NCBI GenBank assembly: GCA_002317115.1
Contig: DCIP01000071.1
Coordinates: forward strand, 14,373-28,192
Length of the DNA stretch: 13,820 nt
Reading direction: 5' to 3'
Source of the DNA: Candidatus Scybalocola fimicaballi
GTDB lineage: Bacteria; Bacteroidota; Bacteroidia; Bacteroidales; Paludibacteraceae
Position 1 is the stretch's first letter. Every line of letters starts with the position of its first letter. The position numbers were made by a program, and so were the translations under genes. Shown here piece after piece: positions 1 through 7,990 of this stretch. The notes under the pieces were generated by a model. The model did not search any database. It saw only the letters and a list, made by a program, of their open reading frames with translations, and was not told where the DNA came from.

Positions 1-40
1 TAAATTGAGCAAAGTAATATTCAAGGTCAATCATAATCAT
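1..40 (-). CDS. Start of an unidentified operon gene, cut by the left window edge
   Basis: On the minus strand an ATG at 40-38 overlaps the TGA stop of the GT32 gene (39-37) in an ATGA arrangement. It opens a frame that stays open to the window edge: 13 codons reading MIMIDLEYYFAQF. A second ATG two codons later (34-32) could be the true start. ATGA overlaps usually mean translational coupling within an operon, and a second one occurs in this operon at 4456-4453. Thirteen residues are too few to assign a family. From context it is probably another polysaccharide assembly or modification gene, but that is inference. Confidence 0.45.
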   Translation of the reverse strand, partial: MIMIDLEYYFAQF

Positions 41-792
41 TTGGAACCGTTAATAAGACTTGCCACTTTCATGACAATCTTTGGCCCCAAAAGTTTAATC
101 AGTCTATTCTTCAACAAATGCAGCTTAAATCCTAATGTTTTCTGATCTACCCACGAGCATGAATAGTGATGGATAGAGACGGTGTTGTCAGTCAAAGTAA
201 CCAAACCAGTTGTTGAATCCATCGGACAGAAATAATCGGCAGGATAAATCTTAAAGCCAGCCACCTCCTGAAACTTATGTTCATTCACAAAACCATATTT
301 CTGCAATGTCCAAGTCGTATGATGCACTATGGTTCCCTCGTCGAACGTGAATGAAGGTTTGCTCTCATACAAATCCAACATCTCTTTCAAGAATTGTGAG
401 TTGGCCTCACACCCCATACCCAATCCGGCATTAACGCCAATCATCTCTCCACTATCAGAGTTTTGTGTTGCCAAACTCTTTTCGATACCCATGAAGTTAC
501 CAGCGTCAATAATATGATCCATATTACGGATTACCTCGACGTCGGTATCAAAATAAACTCCACCTTCTTTATATAACACCCAGAAGCGAGCGTAATCACT
601 AACGAATGCATATTTCTTTTGTTCGTATGCCCCCTTAACATAAGGACAGCAGTTAACATCAAAATTGCTCTCATTACACTCTTTTATCTCATAGTCTGGG
701 AAATACTTCTTCCATGATGCAATACACTTTTTTGCATCCTCTGGCAAAGGATTGCCTCCAAACCAACAATAATGTATTACTTTAGGTATCAT
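37..792 (-). CDS. Family GT32 glycosyltransferase (DXD sugar-binding type)
   Basis: A 251-residue glycosyltransferase, probably cytoplasmic or membrane-associated, that would add one sugar from a nucleotide-sugar donor to a lipid-linked repeat unit. The start, MIPKVIHYCWFGG, is the hallmark opening of the Gly_transf_sug/GT32 capsular transferases. It is followed by the conserved SDYARF segment (residues 65-70) and the metal- and donor-binding DXD motif (D82-T83-D84 within VYFDTD). Length fits the family, which is usually about 230-270 residues, and there is no signal peptide. The ATG lies 9 bp after the stop of the EpsG-type polymerase gene, and the TGA overlaps the next ATG. The family assignment is firm; donor, acceptor and linkage cannot be read from the sequence. 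Confidence 0.9.
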   Translation of the reverse strand: MIPKVIHYCWFGGNPLPEDAKKCIASWKKYFPDYEIKECNESNFDVNCCPYVKGAYEQKKYAFVSDYARFWVLYKEGGVYFDTDVEVIRNMDHIIDAGNFMGIEKSLATQNSDSGEMIGVNAGLGMGCEANSQFLKEMLDLYESKPSFTFDEGTIVHHTTWTLQKYGFVNEHKFQEVAGFKIYPADYFCPMDSTTGLVTLTDNTVSIHHYSCSWVDQKTLGFKLHLLKNRLIKLLGPKIVMKVASLINGSK

Positions 793-801
793 AATAATAA
801 A

Positions 802-1866
802 TCAAGCGTAATAAACAAGTTCCATAAACAGAGTAAATCCAAGATGAGCACCTATGTATTTTATTCTGTTCACCACCAGAGGATGCGAATCACTTGGAAT
901 CGCAAAACAAGGGTATATAATCAGGAACGGATAAACAAACCAAGAAAGGTAAGCGATACGGTTTGTGAACGAGCCATACATACACAGCATCCAAATACCA
1001 TTTGTGATAAGATAATAATGCAGCATGGTCTCGTACAAAGAATCTCTCAACTCATACTTGAATATCACATAGTATCCCATTATGATAGGCATCGCACTAT
1101 ACAAAACGAAATCTATTCTAAATCCGGATTTTCCACCCCAATCGGTATTTGAAGATGTCAAATATGAACTACCAGAATCGTCAGACATTCCTGCAAGCAA
1201 GTTTTGGAAGAAAGTCACATGAGCCGCAGCCATCAGCAAACAAAACAACCATCCGTAGAAATACCATCGGCTGTCCTTGCAGAAAAACGTAAGGATATAA
1301 GCGGCGACAGGCAAGGTCATGGAATGGTGGCATCCTCTTGACAACAAAAGGAAAATGATGGAGACAATTAAATTATCCCTATACGCCAAAGCCATAACAA
1401 ACAACGAAGCCGCCATACCGGCCTTAATACCATTCGTTCCGTAAGAGAAGGTGGAAAAAGCTGCCAGGCAAACCAAGAACGTGATGAAGGTGTTTGCCTC
1501 AAAGAGTTTTCTACACGCAGCCAATAGACAAGAGAAATATACAGTCGCCACCAATACGAAGAAAAGCGTCGGATCAGGAAGTTTGTTTGACATCCATACA
1601 TAAAGATTATCAAACAATATGTTTTCCGCACTGAAATCAAAACCAGTCCAATACTGTAACCCCCACCAGTCGGCATAGTTCTTGGTATCGACAAACGCAT
1701 GCGTATGAGGTCGGAACCCGACAAACAGGATGATCAAAATACAGAAGACCAAACTTCCTGTCATTGGCTCTGGCTCAAAGATATTGCGTCGATCTTTTAC
1801 CAACACAATGGTGAGTATGGTCACAACAATAAGAAAAATGTATTTATATAAAAAATCTGGAATCAT
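802..1866 (-). CDS. EpsG-family polysaccharide polymerase (Wzy-like), integral membrane
   Basis: A 354-residue, very hydrophobic protein with roughly nine or ten predicted membrane segments across its length. It matches the EpsG family, which takes the Wzy role of polymerising flipped repeat units at the outer face of the inner membrane. Visible family landmarks are FRP at 51-53 followed by DT..Y (60-64) after the second membrane segment, NGIKAGMA from 145, a HHS motif at 180-182, and an NR pair (302-303) in TNRIAYLSWF. The WGGKSGFRIDF stretch (243-253) is the usual periplasmic-loop to membrane transition. The gene lies 15 bp after the GT4 gene and 9 bp before the GT32 gene. It is the only polymerase candidate in the window, which makes it the likely Wzy of this locus. 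The bond it forms is unknown. Confidence 0.85.
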   Translation of the reverse strand: MIPDFLYKYIFLIVVTILTIVLVKDRRNIFEPEPMTGSLVFCILIILFVGFRPHTHAFVDTKNYADWWGLQYWTGFDFSAENILFDNLYVWMSNKLPDPTLFFVLVATVYFSCLLAACRKLFEANTFITFLVCLAAFSTFSYGTNGIKAGMAASLFVMALAYRDNLIVSIIFLLLSRGCHHSMTLPVAAYILTFFCKDSRWYFYGWLFCLLMAAAHVTFFQNLLAGMSDDSGSSYLTSSNTDWGGKSGFRIDFVLYSAMPIIMGYYVIFKYELRDSLYETMLHYYLITNGIWMLCMYGSFTNRIAYLSWFVYPFLIIYPCFAIPSDSHPLVVNRIKYIGAHLGFTLFMELVYYA

Positions 1867-1881
1867 GCTTAATACAAATTA

Positions 1882-3090
1882 TCACGACATCAGAGAATAT
1901 ATTTTTTCAACCTCAGTCTCATTTCCAAAATCACTGTTTTTCAAATGTTCGACGATTCGACACTGAAGCTCTTTATCTTTTATCAGGCTAACGATTCCCT
2001 TCGCCGTATCAACTTCATCCATGGGGACAATCACACCGTCGACACCCGTGGTGATCTGCGACTTCGCTGTCGGATAGTTGGTGATTACAACTGGCTTGTA
2101 TAACATCTCAGCTTCCCTAACTGTGACACTCTTTCCCTCGTATACACTTGGCTGACAATAAATGTCGCAAGCCTTGATATAAGGGTATGGATTAGTCTTC
2201 TTTCCAAGCAGAATCATTCGATTCCTCATCTGATATTTATCCAATGCCGCTTGAATCTCGGAGTCGTTTCCATATCCAATAATATACCACTTGAAATCTA
2301 TCCCCAGCTTGACCATTTCAGCACAGATGTGAGGTATACCTTCGATTTTCTTTGGCACAGAAAAACGACCGATTGTCAGTATCTTTACCTGCCCATCCTT
2401 GTCCGGCATCTCAACGCTGACATCCTCCATTTCTGCCTGCTGACGAACAAAACCAGGAGAAAGGATATTTTCAATAAGCACTATTTTGTCCGCCAATTCC
2501 GGAAATGTCTTAATGAAAGCAGAAGTACAGTCGTCACTTATCGAAGCCACATAGTCAAATCCATTCCATACCGGAAGTTCCAAATCATGGTTAACATGAG
2601 CCGTACTATAATCCGTATGTATCCAACAGATCTTCTTCTTGGCTTTAACCTTATTCAAAACTATATTGTGGGGCTGCAGAAAACTGATAGCCAAATCATA
2701 CTCTCCTAAATGGTGGAGTGATGGCAAAGCGTCCTCAACCTCATCCATCACATAATGGAAAATACTCCCGTCATTATAGGACTCCGTTTCCGAAAGCGTC
2801 TTCAAATACTTTCTATGCTTATACTTTGCCTTCAATCTGCGTAGAGCTATTCCAATGTGGCCTTCCATCACAATATCCTTTATCGGACGCTCTATGCATG
2901 TGTATTCCGGAATCTCAGGAAGAAGATTTACATAATCTGGGATCAACGACATAAATTCACCTGTGTGCTGATTCACAAACAAATCAACGTCAACCAGTGT
3001 CGGATCAAGCGCAGACAACAGGCCTAACAATGCCCTCTCCGCACCTCCTATCTCCAAATAATGTATATTAATAAAAATACGCTTCTTCAT
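1882..3090 (-). CDS. Family GT4 glycosyltransferase (GT-B fold)
   Basis: A retaining GT-B glycosyltransferase that would extend the repeat unit. Numbered from the ATG at 3090 it has 402 residues. The N-terminal domain opens with MKKRIFINIHYLEIGGAERAL, the GGAER motif (15-19) being typical of GT4. The C-terminal donor-binding domain begins around ILTIGRFSVPKKIEG, and the EX7E motif is E318-E326 in YEGKSVTVREAE. An in-frame ATG at 3165 would add 25 residues and overlap the upstream GT2 gene by 46 bp. The internal ATG is preferred because GT4 proteins normally begin with this beta strand and because it leaves a 29-bp gap like the other spacers here. Sugar specificity is not predictable from these motifs. 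Confidence 0.88.
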   Translation of the reverse strand: MKKRIFINIHYLEIGGAERALLGLLSALDPTLVDVDLFVNQHTGEFMSLIPDYVNLLPEIPEYTCIERPIKDIVMEGHIGIALRRLKAKYKHRKYLKTLSETESYNDGSIFHYVMDEVEDALPSLHHLGEYDLAISFLQPHNIVLNKVKAKKKICWIHTDYSTAHVNHDLELPVWNGFDYVASISDDCTSAFIKTFPELADKIVLIENILSPGFVRQQAEMEDVSVEMPDKDGQVKILTIGRFSVPKKIEGIPHICAEMVKLGIDFKWYIIGYGNDSEIQAALDKYQMRNRMILLGKKTNPYPYIKACDIYCQPSVYEGKSVTVREAEMLYKPVVITNYPTAKSQITTGVDGVIVPMDEVDTAKGIVSLIKDKELQCRIVEHLKNSDFGNETEVEKIYSLMS

Positions 3091-3119
3091 TTCTGAGTAG
3101 TTTATGATCCGATTCTTTC

Positions 3120-4166
3120 TTATTTTAGTGAATGACGGATCTTTCTCAAAGTGCCAAACAACCAATTATAGAAACGAATACGCACTAAGCTCCTATCCCT
3201 AAACGCACTGACAAATCGAGACATTTCAAAATTCAATGAAACATTGTCGAGAACGTTTATCGTATATGGATGAGACATTACTTTATCCAATTCCTGAAGT
3301 CGACGATCGTCGTCCCAATCACATCCTGCATGGAACATGTTAACCCGCAAAGTTTGGGTTATACCCTCAAGGAATCTTTTGTCAAGATGACGAGTCACAC
3401 GTTCATCCTTAAGATTCCAATAAGATAACAACTCTAAAAAATGGTCCCGAATAGAGACGTAGATATCAAACCTCTCAGGAATAAATCTCGATCTTGTGTT
3501 TCCTGAACTATAAATGAAATAGTCGTACAAGACCTCAGATGAAATATATGCTTTATCAAGATGACGGTACACCAGGAGATTAAAGACCTCGTCTTGCTGA
3601 ATACGTTGGTTCTCGAAACGCAAACCATATCTGTTCAAGAATTCACGACGGTACATCTTATTCCACGAAAATCCGTTGCCACCGGTGCATAGAACCATCT
3701 GTTCGGCAAACGCATCCTTCAGCTCAGAATTGCTGTTGATGATCTGCTCTTTATGACTACAGACGAGAGTGCTGTTGACATAACCCTTCTCTATCATATT
3801 AAAGCCAAACATCATATAGTCGACCTGAAGTTCATCCATCTTAGACGAACAATATTCAAGCAGGTTGGCCTTTGCGACGTCATCAACATCGAAAAAATAA
3901 ACATAGCGACCTTTTGCCGCATCGATACCAGCATTTCTCGCACTTCCCAATCCGCCATTCTCCTTTCGTATCAGGCGTACACGGTCGTCCTTTTCAACCC
4001 AAGACTGACACTTAACGGCACTGTCATCCGTCGAACCATCGTCGACGAGCAATACCTCAAAGTTCGTCAACGTCTGATTCAAGATAATATCCATTCCTTT
4101 GTCTATCCAATGAGAGACATTGTAAATTGCGATTACGACAGACACTATGATATTTTCGTTATCCAT
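3120..4166 (-). CDS. Family GT2 glycosyltransferase (GT-A fold)
   Basis: A 348-residue inverting glycosyltransferase of the GT2 WcaA/EpsJ-like type. The sequence shows VSVVIAIYN near the N-terminus, the nucleotide-binding DDGSTD motif (42-47), ENGGLGSARNAG before the active site, and the metal-binding DXD-type motif FFDVDD (91-96). A QDE (191-193) stands where the catalytic-base ED motif normally occurs. The remainder is the variable acceptor half, with no strong membrane segment. The ATG at 4166 is 45 bp downstream of the remnant of the acetyltransferase gene. The acceptor and the sugar added are unknown; the family call is firm. Confidence 0.9.
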   Translation of the reverse strand: MDNENIIVSVVIAIYNVSHWIDKGMDIILNQTLTNFEVLLVDDGSTDDSAVKCQSWVEKDDRVRLIRKENGGLGSARNAGIDAAKGRYVYFFDVDDVAKANLLEYCSSKMDELQVDYMMFGFNMIEKGYVNSTLVCSHKEQIINSNSELKDAFAEQMVLCTGGNGFSWNKMYRREFLNRYGLRFENQRIQQDEVFNLLVYRHLDKAYISSEVLYDYFIYSSGNTRSRFIPERFDIYVSIRDHFLELLSYWNLKDERVTRHLDKRFLEGITQTLRVNMFHAGCDWDDDRRLQELDKVMSHPYTINVLDNVSLNFEMSRFVSAFRDRSLVRIRFYNWLFGTLRKIRHSLK

Positions 4167-4211
4167 TTGTTCTCGATCCTTTTGTAAAAACGAGTTATAA
4201 TATCTATTGAT

Positions 4212-4456
4212 TTAATAGTCCCAAGTTATATTAGTCTTGGTTATCTTTGCCGGAATACCAGCGGCGATACTATTTGAAGGAACATCTTTCGTAACAAGTG
4301 CTCCAAGAGCCACGATAGAGTCGTTGCCAATAGTCACACCCTTCAATATTGTTGACCTTTCACATACCCAAACATGATCTCCGTTTAGTTACTTTTACCA
4401 TAAGAAATAACAGGCCTTGACCTGCTATATATTTTAGAAACGAAATCATTGATCAT
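4212..4456 (-). pseudogene. Hexapeptide-repeat acetyltransferase remnant, internally deleted and frameshifted
   Basis: Two pieces of one gene can be read. The first begins with ATG at 4456, overlapping the flippase stop as ATGA. It reads MINDFVSKIYSRSRPVISYG and three more residues, then hits TAA at 4387-4385. The second piece is in another reading frame, open from 4388 to a TAA at 4214-4212. It contains NGDHVWV, then TILKGVTIG, NDSIVALGALVTKDV and IAAGIPAKI, which are the classic C-terminal left-handed beta-helix repeats of xenobiotic/serine acetyltransferase-like enzymes. Together they give only about 80 residues where this kind of protein usually has about 200, so the middle (with much of the helix and the active-site region) is gone and the frame is shifted at the join. 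An intact gene would have acetylated a sugar of the repeat unit. It is not a sequencing slip, because more than 100 codons are absent. Confidence 0.85.
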
Positions 4457-6021
4457 ATCCGCCTTAAAATTTTCGACTCTACAAGTTGCCTTATATAGTT
4501 TCTTTCAACATTATCCAAGAGAATCGCATACGAAAACGCGATAATCAATGTGACTGATAAGAAAAGACAAATGAAGAATTCCAGATGAGGATTGAAACCC
4601 AACTTCACCAACAAAAAATGTGGAACCAGCGTCAAAACTCCAACAACGGCACTCTTCAACAAAACATCATTGACATAAGCTCTGACAGAAAATGATATCA
4701 ATGGTTTTACAATAATCAATCGAGCGACGAAGCAAAGTGAGGCAATCACAATCTGGACAAGCACCACAACTGTAGGGTCCGCACCAAGCTTCAAAAAAAT
4801 GTATGAGACAGGCACCAACATCAATGATAATCCTCCCGTCACAATACAATAAAATTTAATTTTACCTGTTGCTCGGACTGCTATCATGAATGGCAACGCC
4901 ATCGAATCAATCAAAGTAACAACTAAAGTTAGTTTGACAAATGGAACAGCATAATCAGGGTATTCACCAAGCCACAAATCGAGGATATACGGAGTCTCAA
5001 AAATAAATGGCAATATAAGCATCCCCATTAACACAAATGTCAACTTTCCACTTCTGAAAATCAGACTGTGCATATAAGAGAGATCGCCCTTCGCATAAGA
5101 CTTGATAATCTGAGGGTTTACAGCGGACTGGAAATTTCCTGCAAACATCTGCAATAATCCTTGTACTTGAATGGAGATTGTTCTGGCTGTGTTAAGGACA
5201 GGTCCAAAGAAAATGTTCAATAGAATATTGACTCCCTGGACCGCTAATGTCGACGCAAAATTACCAATCAAATCCCACGACACATAGGAAGTCAACTCCT
5301 TCAACAATGGTCGGTCTATCTGCCAAGAAAAATGCGTTTCTTCAAATCTCTTTCCGCAATATACCGTGTATATTATTCTGATGATTATAAAAACACAAAG
5401 ATACAATACCGCATAAAGGATCAATTTGTCTACCGTCACAAACATCAGCAAGAATACCATTCCCAATTTCAAGAACGCTTCGAGAATCGATATATACGCG
5501 AACGCGTCCATTCGTTCGTGGGCGATCACCAACCCATTATACGGTGTGCTTACAACACCGATCATAGCAGAAATAATTGACAAATGGTAAACCCAAATAG
5601 CAGCGTCAAACCTTTCTGCCGGGACATTAATTTGGTTATGAACAAACCAAAGACCGATTGTCTCTCCGACTATAAAAATAAAGATAGCCAAAAATACATT
5701 GACAATCATGATAGTACAAAATATTAGTTTTTGTCTATCAACATTACCTTCGCCTATAGCATGGGCTATGTATCTTTGACTAGCACTAGACAATGCGTTT
5801 GAAAGGAATCCAAACAAAGCGATGACTCCACCGACAACATTATATATACCAAAATCCTCGACGCCTAAAACTTGCAATATCACCCTACTGGTGTAGAGTG
5901 ATATTACAGTCATAAAGAACATTCTAAGATACAACATCAATGTATTCTTAGCTATGCGTCTATTGTTTTTGGAAATATTGTCCGGATCTTGACTTTGTGT
6001 AACCAAGTCTCCCTTTCCCAT
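4453..6021 (-). CDS. wzx: Wzx-type repeat-unit flippase (MOP superfamily)
   Basis: A 522-residue polytopic inner-membrane protein with about 12-14 hydrophobic segments. It belongs to the polysaccharide-transport branch of the MOP exporter superfamily and would flip undecaprenyl-linked repeat units from the cytoplasmic to the periplasmic face. The N-terminal region NNRRIAKNTLMLYLRM, then SLYTSRVILQVLG and VEDFGIYNVVGG, and the SNALSSASQRYIAHAIGEG segment, are characteristic of Bacteroidota flippases. The frame could extend by one codon to a TTG at 6024, but the ATG at 6021 is the natural start. It sits 32 bp after the dehydratase gene, and its TGA overlaps the ATG of the broken acetyltransferase. 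Substrate is unknown. The symbol names the role, not a proven orthologue. Confidence 0.88.
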   Translation of the reverse strand: MGKGDLVTQSQDPDNISKNNRRIAKNTLMLYLRMFFMTVISLYTSRVILQVLGVEDFGIYNVVGGVIALFGFLSNALSSASQRYIAHAIGEGNVDRQKLIFCTIMIVNVFLAIFIFIVGETIGLWFVHNQINVPAERFDAAIWVYHLSIISAMIGVVSTPYNGLVIAHERMDAFAYISILEAFLKLGMVFLLMFVTVDKLILYAVLYLCVFIIIRIIYTVYCGKRFEETHFSWQIDRPLLKELTSYVSWDLIGNFASTLAVQGVNILLNIFFGPVLNTARTISIQVQGLLQMFAGNFQSAVNPQIIKSYAKGDLSYMHSLIFRSGKLTFVLMGMLILPFIFETPYILDLWLGEYPDYAVPFVKLTLVVTLIDSMALPFMIAVRATGKIKFYCIVTGGLSLMLVPVSYIFLKLGADPTVVVLVQIVIASLCFVARLIIVKPLISFSVRAYVNDVLLKSAVVGVLTLVPHFLLVKLGFNPHLEFFICLFLSVTLIIAFSYAILLDNVERNYIRQLVESKILRRI

Positions 6022-6053
6022 CAATTAATATCCAAATTTAATGAATAACGAGA

Positions 6054-7970
6054 TTATTCATTAGTATCCAAAGCCTCGTATTTTGAATGCTTACTCTTAA
6101 ACTCAGGTACCAACACCTTCATCTGTTTAACAATAGACATATCATCATAACCCTCCTTAGTGATCTCCACTAGTCTGTCGATCTGAGCGCTAACCTCTGC
6201 ATAACCAAGCTCACGAACAGTTGCCAACTTGATCTTAGGATGTGAAGAAGGCTTAGTGTTCTCCTCCTTGTTCAACAACTCCTCGTACAACTTCTCACCA
6301 TCACGCAAACCTGTGTACTTAATCTCAACATTTGTTGCACCTGATAGAAGAATCATACGTTTAGCCAAATCAGCGATACGTACTGGCTTACCCATATCAA
6401 ATACGAAGATCTCACCACCATGGCCCATTGTACCAGCCTGAAGAACCAACTTACAAGCCTCTGGAATCAACATAAAGTAACGAATGATATCTGGGTGTGT
6501 CACTGTAAGAGGACCACCTGCCTTGATCTGCTCCTTAAACAAAGGAATTACAGAACCGTTAGAACCAAGCACATTACCAAAACGAGTTGTCACGAACTCT
6601 GTATGGCCTTCCATCTTTCCTTCCTTAATCTCCTTATCCAAGCTCTGGCAATACATCTCACAGATACGCTTTGAACAACCCATAACGTTTGTTGGGTTAA
6701 CAGCCTTATCTGTAGATACCATCACAAACTTCTTAACACCGTACTTAACAGACAAGTCTGCCATGATACGAGTACCATCGATATTGTTCGCAACAGCCTC
6801 TCCCGGATTATCCTCCATCATAGGCACATGCTTATATGCTGCAGCATGGAACACATACTCTGGCTTGTATTTGCCGAACAAATACTCCATGTGGATCTTA
6901 TGGTGAATACTTGCTGTAACTGTCTCAGCTGGGATCTCAGGGAACTTACGAGCCATCATCAAACGGATATCATGAAGTGGAGTCTCTGCCTGATCGACAA
7001 GGATCAACTGGCTTGGACCAAAACTTGCAACCTGCTTTACAATCTCTGAACCGATAGAACCTGCAGCACCTGTGATCAAAATACTCTTACCTTTCAATAC
7101 GTTGCTGATTGCATCCAAGTCGACATCAATCTGGTTACGTGGCAACAAGTCTTCAACGTCTACCTCCTTTAGGTTAGAATAGCCCAATGCGCTCTTTCCA
7201 TCCCATTCCTGCTGGTTGTACATCAAAATCTTGATTCCAGCTTCAGCCAAAGCATCTGCCATCTGCTGATTATTTCTAATTGCATCCGACTTCAATGGAG
7301 AGACCATCAAAACATTAGCGTTCTTCTGCTGCATTCTGCTTACAAGCTTTTCGTCGTTAGCGTAGATCTTAACACCCATCAACAAGTGGTGAGCATCGCT
7401 ATCAACATCTGATACGAAACCAACAACCTCATACTTAGACTCCTGAGCCTGCACACTCTTTGCTAATGCAACACCACCCTCTTTTACACCGTAGATGAAT
7501 ACACGCTGCACTGAATTTCCAACAAAATAGATATCATAGATATATTTTGTCATAATGCGGACAACACTCATAAGCAAAGTCGACATAATACATGTCTCAA
7601 GCAACTCTTTCCATGACAATGGCACCAAATACTCGTCAACAGATGTAGTGTGTCGTAAAATAAGAATCAACACAATTGCGATAAATGTGGCAGACCACAA
7701 ACGAACCAAGTCGACAAATGATGAGTATCTTAACACTCCACTGTATGTATATCTCAACTTAAATCCGATAAGATAAAAGATCAGGTACGCACAGAATGTA
7801 ATTAACAATGGACTGAAGTTAGCTAACGTTTGAGTAGCACTTGTCTCCATGACGTGAACAAAGAAACTTGTTCCCACAACGATGAGACAGTCCATAAGTA
7901 ATACCAACCAATACGACAACGCATCTTTAGAAAAATACCAATGCGTAAATCTACTAAACAGATTTTTCAT
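6054..7970 (-). CDS. Membrane-bound UDP-GlcNAc 4,6-dehydratase (CapD/PglF/WbpM family)
   Basis: A 638-residue nucleotide-sugar dehydratase of the long, membrane-anchored type. Four hydrophobic segments (about 20-40, 53-70, 92-106 and 122-140) are followed by a first Rossmann-like domain (about 155-255, starting VQRVFIYG). The catalytic SDR domain follows, with the NAD(P)-binding GAAGSIG motif (301-307), HAAAYKHVP (375-383), STDKAVNPTNVMGCSKR (419-435) and TTRFGNVLGS. Met430 stands where classic SDRs have the catalytic Tyr, four residues before Lys434; this Met-for-Tyr form is known for WbpM-type enzymes. The expected reaction is UDP-GlcNAc to the UDP-4-keto-6-deoxy sugar, the entry to bacillosamine, QuiNAc, FucNAc and similar residues. 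It lies 20 bp after wzc. The aminotransferase or reductase that would use the product is not in the window. The exact substrate is inferred. Confidence 0.92.
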   Translation of the reverse strand: MKNLFSRFTHWYFSKDALSYWLVLLMDCLIVVGTSFFVHVMETSATQTLANFSPLLITFCAYLIFYLIGFKLRYTYSGVLRYSSFVDLVRLWSATFIAIVLILILRHTTSVDEYLVPLSWKELLETCIMSTLLMSVVRIMTKYIYDIYFVGNSVQRVFIYGVKEGGVALAKSVQAQESKYEVVGFVSDVDSDAHHLLMGVKIYANDEKLVSRMQQKNANVLMVSPLKSDAIRNNQQMADALAEAGIKILMYNQQEWDGKSALGYSNLKEVDVEDLLPRNQIDVDLDAISNVLKGKSILITGAAGSIGSEIVKQVASFGPSQLILVDQAETPLHDIRLMMARKFPEIPAETVTASIHHKIHMEYLFGKYKPEYVFHAAAYKHVPMMEDNPGEAVANNIDGTRIMADLSVKYGVKKFVMVSTDKAVNPTNVMGCSKRICEMYCQSLDKEIKEGKMEGHTEFVTTRFGNVLGSNGSVIPLFKEQIKAGGPLTVTHPDIIRYFMLIPEACKLVLQAGTMGHGGEIFVFDMGKPVRIADLAKRMILLSGATNVEIKYTGLRDGEKLYEELLNKEENTKPSSHPKIKLATVRELGYAEVSAQIDRLVEITKEGYDDMSIVKQMKVLVPEFKSKHSKYEALDTNE

Positions 7971-7990
7971 TTTTGTATATAAGTTAATTT

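Noticed and set aside
3091..3165. N-terminal extension of the GT4 gene to the ATG at 3165
   Set aside because: The extra 25 residues are highly charged, overlap the GT2 coding sequence by 46 bp and precede the normal GT4 first beta strand; the ATG at 3090 fits family length and spacing better.
4167..4211. CTCG/CGAG inverted tetramers (4172-4175 and 4191-4194) as a terminator between the acetyltransferase remnant and the GT2 gene
   Set aside because: The stem is only 4 bp with mismatched interior and no following T run on the minus strand, and a terminator here would cut the operon.
6022..6024. TTG start for the flippase gene
   Set aside because: It adds only one codon in front of an ATG at 6021, and nothing in the sequence favours TTG.
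6484..6906. 140-codon plus-strand open frame inside the dehydratase gene
   Set aside because: It lies fully antisense to a strongly conserved enzyme and has no recognisable domain; the same holds for the 152-codon frame at 2251-2709 antisense to the GT4 gene.
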